A DNA stretch of 39,680 nucleotides from JAGXSE01 sp040757295 (GCA_040757295.1 JBFLXH010000023.1:1-39680), one strand, 5' to 3'; counted from the first letter of the stretch, positions 22,474-30,948 are shown. Notes: a model not told the origin generated them from the sequence alone. Translations and numbers: made by a program.

Positions 22474-24330
22474 ATGTTTGGTTATGCGGGGAAGCTGTTA
22501 CGGGTTGATTTAACAAGGGGAACAGTTTCCACAGAGAATTTGCCTCTGGAATTTGTTAGAAAATACCTTGGGGGTAGGGGCTTGGCGGCCAGGATTCTAT
22601 ATGATGAAGTTCCGGCAGGAGCTGATCCTCTTGGACCTGACAACAAAGTGATTTTTGCCACAGGTCCCCTAGCAAACACAAGAATTCCCGGCAGTACGCG
22701 GTACTTAGTTTGCACGAAGTCACCTTTAACCGGAGGGTGGGGCGATGCTAATGCCGCCGGAAATTTTGGCCCAATGATAAAGAGGGCCGGGTTTGATGCT
22801 GTTATTATTGAAGGAATGTCTCCCCATCCGGTATATATCTGGGTAAACAACGGAACAGCGGAAATACGTAACGCGGAACATCTGTGGGGTATGGAGACCG
22901 GGGCCGCAAGAGATAAGGTCATCGAGGAAACCCACCCTGGCGCTGAAGCGGCAACTATTGGCCTGGCTGGTGAGAATGCTGCTCCATATGCATGCGTCAT
23001 CAGCGAGTATAATCGGGCGGCCGGTCGTAGTGGTACAGGAGCCGTTTTAGGTGCAAAAAAAGTAAAAGCCATTGTTTGTTATGGAGAGGCTGAACTTGAC
23101 GTAGTTGATTCTTCGCGAGTGGAATCAATAATCAAGCAGATGATCAAAGAGATTAACGACAGTCCTACCTGCAAGGGTTTCCGTGCAAACGGTACTGCAA
23201 ACGGAATTGCACCTCATAATGCCCTGGGCATGTACCCGGCATACAACTTTAAAGAAGGGGTATCTGATAATATTGAGGCCGTAAGCGGGGAAACCATGAC
23301 AAATACCATTCTGGAAAGGCGGGAAACGTGCAAGGGATGTCCGGTTGCGTGCAGGCGGATTGTAAAGGTTGAGGACGGCCCCTATGCCAGCGACTCTCGC
23401 TACGGAGGGCCTGAGTTTGAGACAATAGGTTCCCTGGGAACGTGTGTAGGAATTTATGATTTAAAGTTCATCACTAAGGCAAATGAACTTTGCAACAAAT
23501 ATGGGCTGGACACAATTAATGTCGGCCTCGCCATATCCTGGGCCATGGAATGTTATGAGAAGGGTATTTTAACCAGTGAGGATACTGGTGGCCTGGATCT
23601 CAGTTGGGGAAACAAGGATAGCGTACTTTACCTTATTGAGGCGATGGCAAAACGAGAAGGTTTTGGTGAATTGCTGGGGAAGGGCTTAAAAGTTGCCTCC
23701 TCAATAATAGGAAAAGGTTCCGAAGCCTTTGCCATGCAAGTTAAAAATCAGGCTTTTCCCGTCCACATGCCACGAGGAAAAATCGGTCAAGGATTATCCT
23801 TTGCGACCTCCAACAGGGGTGCTTGTCACTGCCAGGGAACTCACGATACAAATATGGAAGCAGGCAAGATTATGCCTGACATTGGATTTGACGAGAAGTT
23901 CAAAGGCTTATCTCGTTTAACGAAAGAACACAAGCCCGAGTTGGAAAAACTTGCCCAAGATATGCGGGGCTGGCAGGACAGCTTGATAATTTGCCGTTTT
24001 GTTTCATGGGATTATGGTCCGGTAACCCCGGCTAGATTGGCTGAACTGGTGAATGCTTTGACGGGATGGGATGTGACTCCGAAGGAATTGATGGAGAAAG
24101 GTGAAATGATCTTCAATCTTTGCAGGATGTTTAATGTGCGTGAAGGGATGTCCCGTAAGGACGATACCTTACCGGCGCGGTGCAGCGAATCTTTGCCAAG
24201 GGGTGCTACAGCCGGATCGGTTATCACTCAGGAAGACCTTAATATGCTTCTGGACGAGTATTATCGGTTGAGGGGATGGGATAGCAACGGCATACCCTGC
24301 AGAGAAAAACTTGATAGCTTGGGATTGTAG
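22474..24330 (+). CDS. Aldehyde ferredoxin oxidoreductase (predicted tungsten enzyme)
   Basis: A 618-residue AOR-family enzyme, close to the usual 600-620. It begins FGYAGKLLRVDLTRGTVSTE, as the family does. The 4Fe-4S ligands are Cys286, Cys289, Cys293 (CKGCPVAC) and Cys507 (LIICRF), the spacing known from archaeal AOR. GRSGTGAVLGAKKVKAI lies in the pterin-binding N-terminal half. It interconverts aldehydes and carboxylates with ferredoxin as electron carrier, in the cytoplasm. GGGAGGGGAAAGG precedes the ATG. It is the second gene of an apparent operon: MoaD-like carrier, AOR, reductase, TRAP genes. Substrate specificity cannot be derived. Confidence 0.93.
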   Translation: MFGYAGKLLRVDLTRGTVSTENLPLEFVRKYLGGRGLAARILYDEVPAGADPLGPDNKVIFATGPLANTRIPGSTRYLVCTKSPLTGGWGDANAAGNFGPMIKRAGFDAVIIEGMSPHPVYIWVNNGTAEIRNAEHLWGMETGAARDKVIEETHPGAEAATIGLAGENAAPYACVISEYNRAAGRSGTGAVLGAKKVKAIVCYGEAELDVVDSSRVESIIKQMIKEINDSPTCKGFRANGTANGIAPHNALGMYPAYNFKEGVSDNIEAVSGETMTNTILERRETCKGCPVACRRIVKVEDGPYASDSRYGGPEFETIGSLGTCVGIYDLKFITKANELCNKYGLDTINVGLAISWAMECYEKGILTSEDTGGLDLSWGNKDSVLYLIEAMAKREGFGELLGKGLKVASSIIGKGSEAFAMQVKNQAFPVHMPRGKIGQGLSFATSNRGACHCQGTHDTNMEAGKIMPDIGFDEKFKGLSRLTKEHKPELEKLAQDMRGWQDSLIICRFVSWDYGPVTPARLAELVNALTGWDVTPKELMEKGEMIFNLCRMFNVREGMSRKDDTLPARCSESLPRGATAGSVITQEDLNMLLDEYYRLRGWDSNGIPCREKLDSLGL

Positions 24331-24354
24331 TTTTTGAGAAGGGAGCCATTTTCA

Positions 24355-25248
24355 ATGATAAAAAAAGTAGGCTTTTTCGGTTGCGGGGCCATGGGGAAAG
24401 GCATGATTAAAAACCTATTGAAGGCTGGTTATGAAATTATTGCTTATGACGTTTCAGAGGACGCTGTTAAACAGGCGGTGGAATCGGGGGCTACCGCGGG
24501 AATGGATCCCGCAGTTATAGCTTCCAACGTGGACGCAGTGATTTCCAGCCTGCCGTCACCCGTGATTGTCAAGGAATTGATGCTGGGTGATAACGGAATT
24601 ATAGCAAACTTGAAGTCAAATTTTATTTTAGATATGAGTACCATTGATCCTGGTACCGTTAAAGAAATTTATTCAGTCGCAAAGGAAAAAGGGATAGGAT
24701 TTCTGGATTGCCCAGTAAGCGGTGGTCCCGGCGGGGCAGATGCGGGGACCCTGGCTATTATGGTGGGTGGTGATGAGAGGGTTTATGAAGAGGCGAAACC
24801 GCTGCTGAATGCCATGGGCAGAAACATTTTTTACATTGGTGAGAGTGGTACGGCACAAGTTGTTAAACTATGCCACAACATGATCGTAGCAGCTAACGCT
24901 CTTGCGCTGGGCGAGGCTTTCCTGACCGGATCAAAAGCCGGTTTGCAGCCTAGGGTTATGGCCGAAGTCATCTCTAAAAGCGTAGGACGGAGCGGTGTCC
25001 TGGAAGTATTTGGCCCGAAGATCCTTAACGGGGACTACGAAAATCCCGTGTTTATGTTAAAACACATGTACAAGGACATGGACTTGTTCATTAAGTTTGC
25101 AGCTGCAGTTAATATGCCGACTTTTTTGGGCGGCCTGGTTCACGCTTTTTATCGTTCCGCTATGCTCCAGGATAAAGGTAACCATGATCATACAGTTGTC
25201 TGCAAGGTCCTCGAGCAGCTGTCGGCGGGAAATCTTCCTTCCAAATAA
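24355..25248 (+). CDS. 3-hydroxyisobutyrate dehydrogenase-type NAD(P)-dependent reductase
   Basis: A 297-residue beta-hydroxyacid dehydrogenase. It has the Rossmann motif GCGAMG at 9-14, the substrate-binding CPVSGGPGGADAGTL at about 119-133 and the catalytic lysine region VVKLCHN with Lys171 and Asn175. Relatives act on 3-hydroxyisobutyrate, tartronate semialdehyde (GarR), 3-hydroxypropionate or 4-hydroxybutyrate. I chose the ATG at 24355 with GAAGGGAG upstream; an earlier in-frame TTG at 24334 precedes this site. Placed between AOR and a TRAP transporter, it probably reduces or oxidises an intermediate derived from the imported acid. Confidence 0.9.
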   Translation: MIKKVGFFGCGAMGKGMIKNLLKAGYEIIAYDVSEDAVKQAVESGATAGMDPAVIASNVDAVISSLPSPVIVKELMLGDNGIIANLKSNFILDMSTIDPGTVKEIYSVAKEKGIGFLDCPVSGGPGGADAGTLAIMVGGDERVYEEAKPLLNAMGRNIFYIGESGTAQVVKLCHNMIVAANALALGEAFLTGSKAGLQPRVMAEVISKSVGRSGVLEVFGPKILNGDYENPVFMLKHMYKDMDLFIKFAAAVNMPTFLGGLVHAFYRSAMLQDKGNHDHTVVCKVLEQLSAGNLPSK

Positions 25249-25285
25249 ATAATACTTATAAAAAGAGTTCAGGGAGGTCATTACT

Positions 25286-26314
25286 TTGAAAAATCTTAAA
25301 ATAATGCTTATTGCTGTCACAATGTTAGCGGTGCTGCTGTTGGTGGCTGGTTGCGGCGGTGGCAAGACCCCGGCGGAAAAGGAGAGCGACGGGAAAGCGG
25401 CAGAAAAGATCATTTTAAAATTTGCTGCAGTGAACAACAAAACGCACCCTGCGGTGGTCGCATTGAACGAGGTCTTTAAGCCAAGGGTTGAGCAACTCAC
25501 GGGTGGACGCGTAGAGGTACAAGTCTTTGATAGCGGTCAGCTCGGCGGAGAGCGAGACGTAATGGAACAATTACAACTTGGGACGGTTCAGATGTCCTAT
25601 ATTAGCCCGGTTTTGGGTGCGATTGATCCGGCAATAAATATTCTGGATTTGCCGTTTCTATTTAAGGATGAGGATCATGTGGATAAGGTGCTCGATGGGC
25701 TAATTGGCGAAAAGATACTGGCAGGCCTTCCGAGCAAGGGATTGCGTAACATTGGATGGATGGAAAATGGTTTTCGCGTAGTAACTAACTCAAAGCGTCC
25801 CATTAATAAGCTGGAAGACATCAAGGGACTAAAGATTAGAACGCCTGAGGCGCCAGTTTCTGTGGCAATCTTTAAAGCATTAGGAGCTAACGTTACACCG
25901 CTGGCTTTTAACGAGCTATACAGCGCTCTTTCGCAAGGCGTAGTTGATGGACAGGAAAACGCTTATAACACCGTAGCAACGTCATCCTTCTTTGAGGTTC
26001 AGAAATATGTAGCCCAAACTAATCACATGTGGGGCAGTTTCGCCATACTGGTTAGTGAAAAATGGTGGCAAAAGCAACCTGGTGATATAAAAGAGGCAAT
26101 AATTCAGGCTACAAAAGAAACCAGTAAGCACCAACGGAAAATCTTCCGTGAGCAAACTAACAAGAATAAGCAAATGCTTATAGATAAAGGAATGCAAGTA
26201 ACCTACCCAGATTTAACAGAATTTATACAGGCGGTCCAGCCTGTCTACGACGAAATGTTTAAACAGTATCCCAATTTTAAACCAATTGTTGATGAAATCT
26301 TAAGTCTCAAATAG
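25286..26314 (+). CDS. dctP: DctP-family TRAP solute receptor (lipoprotein)
   Basis: A 342-residue extracytoplasmic binding protein. The signal peptide ends LLLVAGC, giving a lipidated Cys23. The mature part carries the DctP pattern: VQVFDSGQLGGERDVMEQLQ, later LKIRTPEAPVSVAIFKALGA with the conserved arginine (KIR) that clamps a carboxylate, and FNELYSALSQGVVDGQENAY. Ligands are therefore probably organic acids. The start is TTG after AGGGAGG. It is first of the dctPQM genes; a hairpin separates it from dctQ, which would allow a surplus of receptor. Confidence 0.93.
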   Translation: MKNLKIMLIAVTMLAVLLLVAGCGGGKTPAEKESDGKAAEKIILKFAAVNNKTHPAVVALNEVFKPRVEQLTGGRVEVQVFDSGQLGGERDVMEQLQLGTVQMSYISPVLGAIDPAINILDLPFLFKDEDHVDKVLDGLIGEKILAGLPSKGLRNIGWMENGFRVVTNSKRPINKLEDIKGLKIRTPEAPVSVAIFKALGANVTPLAFNELYSALSQGVVDGQENAYNTVATSSFFEVQKYVAQTNHMWGSFAILVSEKWWQKQPGDIKEAIIQATKETSKHQRKIFREQTNKNKQMLIDKGMQVTYPDLTEFIQAVQPVYDEMFKQYPNFKPIVDEILSLK

Positions 26315-26326
26315 CAAATGGCTTAT

Positions 26327-26366
26327 CCGGGGTGTGTGAGGGGGGGCCTTGCCTCGCACTCCCCGG
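26327..26366 (+). promoter_or_regulatory. Intercistronic hairpin between dctP and dctQ
   Basis: Positions 26327-26341 pair with 26352-26366: a 15-pair stem beginning CCGGGG and closing CCCCGG, with one mismatch and one G-T pair around a 10-base loop. There is no T tract, so it more probably stabilises the dctP message or partly terminates transcription. Confidence 0.6.
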
Positions 26367-26491
26367 AGGACTTAAAACTTAAGAAAGTTGGATATAAGTA
26401 GTAAATACATCCGCAATGAGTTAGAGACTTGTCTGCAACGAAACTTAAGATTCGAAGCCAATCCGTAGATAGCGGGGGTGAAATAATCGGG

Positions 26492-26989
26492 ATGTCAAAA
26501 GAAACCTTGTATCACCGCGTTGACCGGACGTTAAACCGTATTCTTGAATTTGTGGTTATGATATTGTTCATAATTATGGTAATATTGGTGTTCGCCCAGG
26601 TTTATACCCGCTTTTTGACAAATAATTCGCTCACATGGAGTGAGGAGTTGTCACGCTTTATTATGATCTGGATGGTTTTCCTAGCGTCGTCTCTTACATA
26701 TAAAAAGCGAGCACACATCACGGTGGAAAACATTGTTAATTTACTTTCACCTCCTGCAAAATCTGTTGCCCGAAAAATAGCACACGTTTTGATGTTGATT
26801 TTTGTTATAATTATTTTCTGGGGTGCATACATGATCCTGCCAACGGTGTCGATGCAAAAATCCCCGGCGAACAATATAGTTATGGCGTACGTATATGCTG
26901 TAATACCGTTAAGCATGTTGCTGATTGTTCCGGAAATCATAAAAGGATTTTTTGAAACCACGGTGACAAAAGGGGATGAAAACCCATGA
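26492..26989 (+). CDS. dctQ: DctQ-family TRAP small permease
   Basis: A 165-residue protein with four membrane segments. The DctQ signature is visible: FAQVYTRFLTNNSLTWSEEL, then SRFIMIWMVFLASSLTYKKR with the usual W-E-E motif ahead of segment 2, and HITVENI. I chose the ATG at 26492 with GGGGGTG 11 bases upstream; a TTG 63 bases earlier would add residues not seen in the family. Its TGA overlaps the ATG of dctM (ATGA), so the two are translationally coupled. It forms the membrane complex with DctM. Confidence 0.9.
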   Translation: MSKETLYHRVDRTLNRILEFVVMILFIIMVILVFAQVYTRFLTNNSLTWSEELSRFIMIWMVFLASSLTYKKRAHITVENIVNLLSPPAKSVARKIAHVLMLIFVIIIFWGAYMILPTVSMQKSPANNIVMAYVYAVIPLSMLLIVPEIIKGFFETTVTKGDENP

Positions 26990-28272
26990 CGACATTGCTC
27001 GTTTTTCTGATTTCGCTTTTCATGTTTATTTTTATTGGGGTTCCTATATTCATATCCTTAGGGTTGAGCTCCTTAGTTATCTGGATGTGGACCTTCGGTA
27101 CCCTGGAACCGGCAATTTTGATGCAAAAGATGTTAATCGGAATTGACAGTTTTCCCTTAATGGCTATCCCCTTCTTCATGCTCGCTGGTGAGCTAATGAA
27201 TAGTGGAGGGGTATCCAGGCGGCTGGTTTCATTTGCGAGCTGTATAATTGGGTGGGTGCGGGGAGGATTAGGATTTGCTACAATTTTGGCATCTATGTTT
27301 ATTGCGGCTATTCTTGGTTCGGCATCAGCAAGTGCTGCGATGATCGGTATGGTGATGATTCCGGCCATGACCGAAAAGGGTTATCGCAGCAGCTTTTCAT
27401 CGGGATTGATAGCGGCTGCTGGCTCCGTCGGTCCGATTATCCCCCCAAGTATACCTTTAATTGTATATGGAGTGATTGCAGAGGTTTCAATCGCTAAGCT
27501 TTTTGTCGGGGGATATATCCCAGGTATCCTAATGAGCCTGGCTTTCATGGTTTATACCTACTTCCACGCGCGAAAGAACAATTATCTGGCAGAAAAGTCC
27601 CCGAACATCACGGAGATATGGGTTTCTTTCAAAGATTCTATACTGACATTGCTGCTACCGGTAATTATTATGGGAGGAATCCTCGGGGGTATCTTTACTC
27701 CTACGGAAGCGGCCGTTATCGCTGTGGTCTATGCATTTGCGGTAGGAACGTTTGTTTACCGTGAGATTCAGCTGAAAAATATTCCTCATATTATCTTAAG
27801 AGCTGCTAACAGTACTGCCATGGTGCTAATGGTCATGTCCACTGCTACCTTGCTCTCATGGGTATTAACCCTGGGACGAATTCCCCATACCGTAACATCC
27901 ATACTTTATTCCGTCTCGACCAATCCTTTCGTCTTTTTGCTCCTTGTTAACCTATTTGTCATAGTCATCGGGATGTTTTTGGACGCCGTTTCGGCACTTA
28001 CCATTATTACCCCTATCTTATTGCCTGCTGCAAAATCCATGGGGATTGATCCCTTGTTGTTCGGAATACTATTGACGGTAAATTTAAGTATCGGCGTCTT
28101 AACGCCGCCTGTGGGGTTGAATCTCTATGTAGTTTCTAGCATTTCAGGAATTGATGTCATGAAGATAAGCAAGGCGGTGATACCTTTTATCTTGCTTATT
28201 ATTCTGGTTATTTTGATCATGATTTTCTTCCAGAATACTGTTACGTATTTGCCAAACGTGATCATTCGCTAA
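26986..28272 (+). CDS. dctM: DctM-family TRAP large permease
   Basis: A 428-residue membrane protein with about 12 segments of the ion-transporter superfamily. Landmarks are IDSFPLMAIPFFMLAGELMN, ILGSASASAAMIGMVMIPAM, GSVGPIIPPSIPLIVYGVIA, GGIFTPTEAAVIAVVYAFAV and LTVNLSIGVLTPPVGLNLYV, all typical of DctM. The ATG overlaps the dctQ stop by four bases. Together with DctP and DctQ it should import an organic acid with sodium ions. Confidence 0.93.
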   Translation: MTTLLVFLISLFMFIFIGVPIFISLGLSSLVIWMWTFGTLEPAILMQKMLIGIDSFPLMAIPFFMLAGELMNSGGVSRRLVSFASCIIGWVRGGLGFATILASMFIAAILGSASASAAMIGMVMIPAMTEKGYRSSFSSGLIAAAGSVGPIIPPSIPLIVYGVIAEVSIAKLFVGGYIPGILMSLAFMVYTYFHARKNNYLAEKSPNITEIWVSFKDSILTLLLPVIIMGGILGGIFTPTEAAVIAVVYAFAVGTFVYREIQLKNIPHIILRAANSTAMVLMVMSTATLLSWVLTLGRIPHTVTSILYSVSTNPFVFLLLVNLFVIVIGMFLDAVSALTIITPILLPAAKSMGIDPLLFGILLTVNLSIGVLTPPVGLNLYVVSSISGIDVMKISKAVIPFILLIILVILIMIFFQNTVTYLPNVIIR

Positions 28273-28382
28273 TTTTGTTAGTAAGAAAAGAGCACTAGGA
28301 ATTATCAAATGAGTAAAAAACGAATTAGCTTAATGGCACGCAGGAATCCATAGTATTTTATTGAAAACTATTAAAAAACAAT

Positions 28383-29093
28383 ATGCAGTTGATTGTTTGG
28401 ATCTGGAAGGGTGAGATCAAACTGTCTGGTTCGCCGTTTAAAAACAAACATATCTACGACAGCTTAAAAAATGACATTCTCAGTCAACGCTTTTCCCCAG
28501 ATCAACGTTTACGGGAAGAGGAACTGGCTAAAAGATTCCATGTCAGTCGCACGCCGATAAGACAAGTACTGCAGCAACTGGCGTCAGAGGGATATGTGGA
28601 GTTTAAGCCGTATCGGGGAGCATTTGTAAAACGTCTATCGCCGGAGAACTTGAGAGATTTGTTCCAGATACGGATGGCTTTAGAAAGATTAGCGGCAGAA
28701 TTGTTTTGTGAGTCGCCGAAGCAGGGTGTGCTCGACTATTTAAAGGAAAATGTTAACCAGGCAAGGCAAGCAATGACCAATAACGATGTCAACCAGTATG
28801 CCATGCTTGACCAAGAATTTCATAATGGTATTGTTTTGGGTTGTGAGAACAAGGAATTGCACGCTATTGTCCAAGAACTAAATCAAAAAACATATCTTTT
28901 TCGTTTGCATACACTAGCTTTGCCGGGCCAAATGGAGAGATCCTGTAAAGAACATCAGGGGATATTGGATTGTCTGGTTTCAAAGGATAGTCAAAAAGCT
29001 GGGGCTAGGGCGTCTGCCCATGTAAAAGATTCTCTTGAAAGGCTAAGTGAGTTTTTAAAGATGGAACAAGTGCTAATACCCTACAGGAAGTGA
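28383..29093 (+). CDS. GntR-family regulator with FCD domain
   Basis: A 236-residue regulator. The winged helix includes LREEELAKRFHVSRTPIRQV and LQQLASEGYVEFKPYRGAFV. The FCD ligand domain from about 100 has the metal-binding histidines in YAMLDQEFHNGIVLG, CKEHQGILDCL and ARASAHVKDSL. FCD regulators bind small carboxylates. The N-terminus is uncertain: ATG 28383 lacks a ribosome site, while GGAAGGGTGAG precedes an in-frame CTG at 28422, which would give a protein starting at the SGSPFKNKHIYDS region. Probable targets are the GTATAC sites at 21953. It lies 110 bases after dctM. Confidence 0.9.
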   Translation: MQLIVWIWKGEIKLSGSPFKNKHIYDSLKNDILSQRFSPDQRLREEELAKRFHVSRTPIRQVLQQLASEGYVEFKPYRGAFVKRLSPENLRDLFQIRMALERLAAELFCESPKQGVLDYLKENVNQARQAMTNNDVNQYAMLDQEFHNGIVLGCENKELHAIVQELNQKTYLFRLHTLALPGQMERSCKEHQGILDCLVSKDSQKAGARASAHVKDSLERLSEFLKMEQVLIPYRK

Positions 29094-29163
29094 GCGTCAA
29101 ACTGCATACAGTACCGCTATTAGAAAAACTGCGGAATACACAAAACTGGAGGAGAGTAAAGAA

Positions 29164-29889
29164 ATGTACATTGACCAGGATCTTTGCACCCAATGTGAAT
29201 CCTGCATCCCTTACTGTCCGATGCGCGCTATCCGTTATGTTCAGGATTCCCAGCAGGTAATCATTGACCTTGATGAGTGTGTGGAATGCGAAATCTGCGC
29301 CCGGGCAGGAGTCTGCCCCGCCGATGCGCTGGTGATGCAGGAACTTCAGTGGCCGCGGATTTTGCGTAACCAGTTTTCTAACCCCTTGGTTCCACACCCC
29401 AATACCGGTGTACCCGGCCGCGGTACGGAAGAAATGAAAACAAATGAAGTTACTGGACGCTTCAAGCGGGGGCGGGCAGGGGTTGCCATCGAAATGGGCC
29501 GCCCGGGAACCGGTACCCGTTTCTATGATGTGGAGAAAGTGGCCATGGCCATTGCTTCTGTAGGGGTGGATTTTGAGCCCCATAACCCTGTCACTCACTT
29601 GATGTTGGATAAGACTACCGGAAAGATACGGGAGGACGTCCTGGGTGAAAAGGCCCTATCTGCCATCATCGAATTTGACATTCCCCAATCCAAGATTAAG
29701 TCTGTGCTAATTAAGCTCAAGGAAGTAGAAAAAGAAATTGACACCGTATTCAGCCTGGACCTGGCCTGCCGGTTGGAGAAAGACGGGTCTAACCCGGCGG
29801 TTGCGCTGGCTGAAGAAGCAGGATACCGACCCTCAATTAACGGAAAGACTAATGTGGGCCTTGGAAGGCCCCTGGCGAAGGAGGAATAG
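29164..29889 (+). CDS. Double 4Fe-4S protein with unassigned C-terminal domain
   Basis: A 241-residue protein. Residues 1-58 are a bacterial ferredoxin fold with two clusters: Cys8, 11, 14, 18 (CxxCxxCxxxC) and Cys39, 42, 45, 51, where the last gap is five rather than three residues. Residues about 85-241 form a domain I do not recognise, containing GRFKRGRAGVAIEMGRPGTG, later DFEPHNPVTHLMLDKTTGKI and AGYRPSINGKTNVGLGRPL. The gene has GGAGGAGAG before its ATG and is three bases from the next gene, so the two are surely co-translated. Its position after the AOR/TRAP/GntR genes suggests electron transfer tied to that pathway, but there is no direct evidence. Confidence 0.8.
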   Translation: MYIDQDLCTQCESCIPYCPMRAIRYVQDSQQVIIDLDECVECEICARAGVCPADALVMQELQWPRILRNQFSNPLVPHPNTGVPGRGTEEMKTNEVTGRFKRGRAGVAIEMGRPGTGTRFYDVEKVAMAIASVGVDFEPHNPVTHLMLDKTTGKIREDVLGEKALSAIIEFDIPQSKIKSVLIKLKEVEKEIDTVFSLDLACRLEKDGSNPAVALAEEAGYRPSINGKTNVGLGRPLAKEE

Positions 29890-29892
29890 ACA

Positions 29893-30516
29893 GTGACACA
29901 TACGCTACATAGGAAAGGTACTGCCGAAAACCTTGCTAACGATTATGTAGTCTTTGCCATTACCGCCCAAACGGTTAATGCCAAGGGATCTGCGCCAAAA
30001 TTTGCTGAATTCGAAAAGATTGTTTTAAAATACAACCCCGTGAGCTATGGGGATATGAGGACTGGTAACCAATTTAGTGTCGGTATGAATGCTATCAGTG
30101 GGGGTTACCGGGATAACTCCATTGTGCACGCGGTATTTACCAATAAGGAAGTAGTGGCCCAGGTGCTAAAGGAGCTGGCTGAAGCAAACCTTGGCCCCTC
30201 CATTGTTGTTTCGGGTCTTGTGGAAGCCACTAGAGATTGCTGCCATAAGGCCGGGATCGAACCCCACACGGTGGAGCATTCCCTTGGTATTCACGGGCGG
30301 AAGGAAAAGCTGCCGGAGGAAGAAGTGCTCCAGATCAACACAATGTGTGGCCATGGGATGGTGGCCTTTTCCTTGATCGAGTTTCTAGCTGAGCAGGTAA
30401 AGAATGGTAAGATGTCTTCTGAGGCTGCAGCCTTGCAGTTGGCAAAACAGTGCCACTGTGGGGTCTTCAACCCAACTCGGGGGGCCGAAATCCTGCAGCT
30501 AATGGCCCAAAAGTAA
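29893..30516 (+). CDS. Conserved-looking Cys/His-rich protein of unknown function
   Basis: A 207-residue soluble protein starting at GTG, with AAGGAGGAA overlapping the end of the upstream gene. I cannot name a family. Candidate metal or cluster ligands are clustered: Cys116-Cys117 in TRDCCHKAG, Cys152 and His154 in NTMCGHGMVA, and Cys187 and Cys189 in KQCHCGVFNPTRG. His125, 129 and 134 lie in the EPHTVEHSLGIHGRKE stretch. The ordered composition and ribosome site argue for a real gene. With the ferredoxin-like partner it could be an iron-sulfur enzyme of the AOR pathway. Confidence 0.75.
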   Translation: MTHTLHRKGTAENLANDYVVFAITAQTVNAKGSAPKFAEFEKIVLKYNPVSYGDMRTGNQFSVGMNAISGGYRDNSIVHAVFTNKEVVAQVLKELAEANLGPSIVVSGLVEATRDCCHKAGIEPHTVEHSLGIHGRKEKLPEEEVLQINTMCGHGMVAFSLIEFLAEQVKNGKMSSEAAALQLAKQCHCGVFNPTRGAEILQLMAQK

Positions 30517-30541
30517 GGGATAACAACAAAGGAAACAGGCG

Positions 30542-30564
30542 CGGGGGGCCCTCTTGGCCCCCCG
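30542..30564. terminator. GC-rich hairpin closing the redox gene pair
   Basis: CGGGGGGCC, loop CTCTT, GGCCCCCCG, 25 bases after the stop. A nine-pair perfect stem without a T run, so a weak terminator or transcript-end stabiliser. Confidence 0.5.
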
Positions 30565-30675
30565 TTACCGTCTCTGTGATTGGTAGTATCTCTTAATAAT
30601 GGGTCATAGTAATGGCAATCGTTGTCTGAAAGCAATACCCTAACCAAGTTTTGAGAGAGGAGAAAGTTAATTCCA

Positions 30676-30745
30676 ACCATTTATTACGATCACGATGGTG
30701 ATTTGCCTTATAAAAAGGGAAACCATTGCCGTCTTAGGTTATGGA
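30676..30745 (+). pseudogene. ilvC: 5' remnant of ilvC (ketol-acid reductoisomerase)
   Basis: The frame reads TIYYDHDGDLPYKKG; then, after the loss of one base near 30721, IAVLGYG. This is the N-terminal strand plus the start of the Rossmann GxGxxG loop of ketol-acid reductoisomerase (family consensus: KIYYDxDADLxxLxGKxIAVIGYGSQG). Similarity stops at 30745. The start codon is also lost, although GAGAGGAG is present upstream. About 25 of 330 codons remain. The call rests on motif recognition. Confidence 0.5.
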
Positions 30746-30751
30746 ATGTAA

Positions 30752-30934
30752 ATCAAGCTTTCTAAAACCCCCGGAAAAATTTATAGCCACGCCCCGTTGT
30801 TGGGAGAGCACACTGTTCAGGTCCTAAAAGAATTATTAAGTCTTTCTGATGCCGAGATAAAGCAGTTAAAACAAGAATGGGTAATCGAAGAAGTTGATAT
30901 TTTATCTAATAGGAGGTTCCCAATATGCTTTTGA
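30752..30934 (+). pseudogene. 3' remnant of a CaiB/BaiF-type CoA transferase
   Basis: An open frame with no start encodes LSKTPGKIYSHAPLLGEHT, then VQVLKELLSLSDAEIKQLK and QEWVI. This matches the C-terminus of family III CoA transferases (FSxTPGxixxxAPxLGeHtxevLxelLGxsdaeixxLxxxGvi). The sequence then runs on to a TGA at 30932-30934. It begins directly after the ilvC scrap, so a deletion has joined the two. AGGAGG at 30911 precedes a nine-codon frame (MLLRKHTRL) that may be the start of another truncated gene. Confidence 0.55.
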
Positions 30935-30948
30935 GAAAACATACCCGT

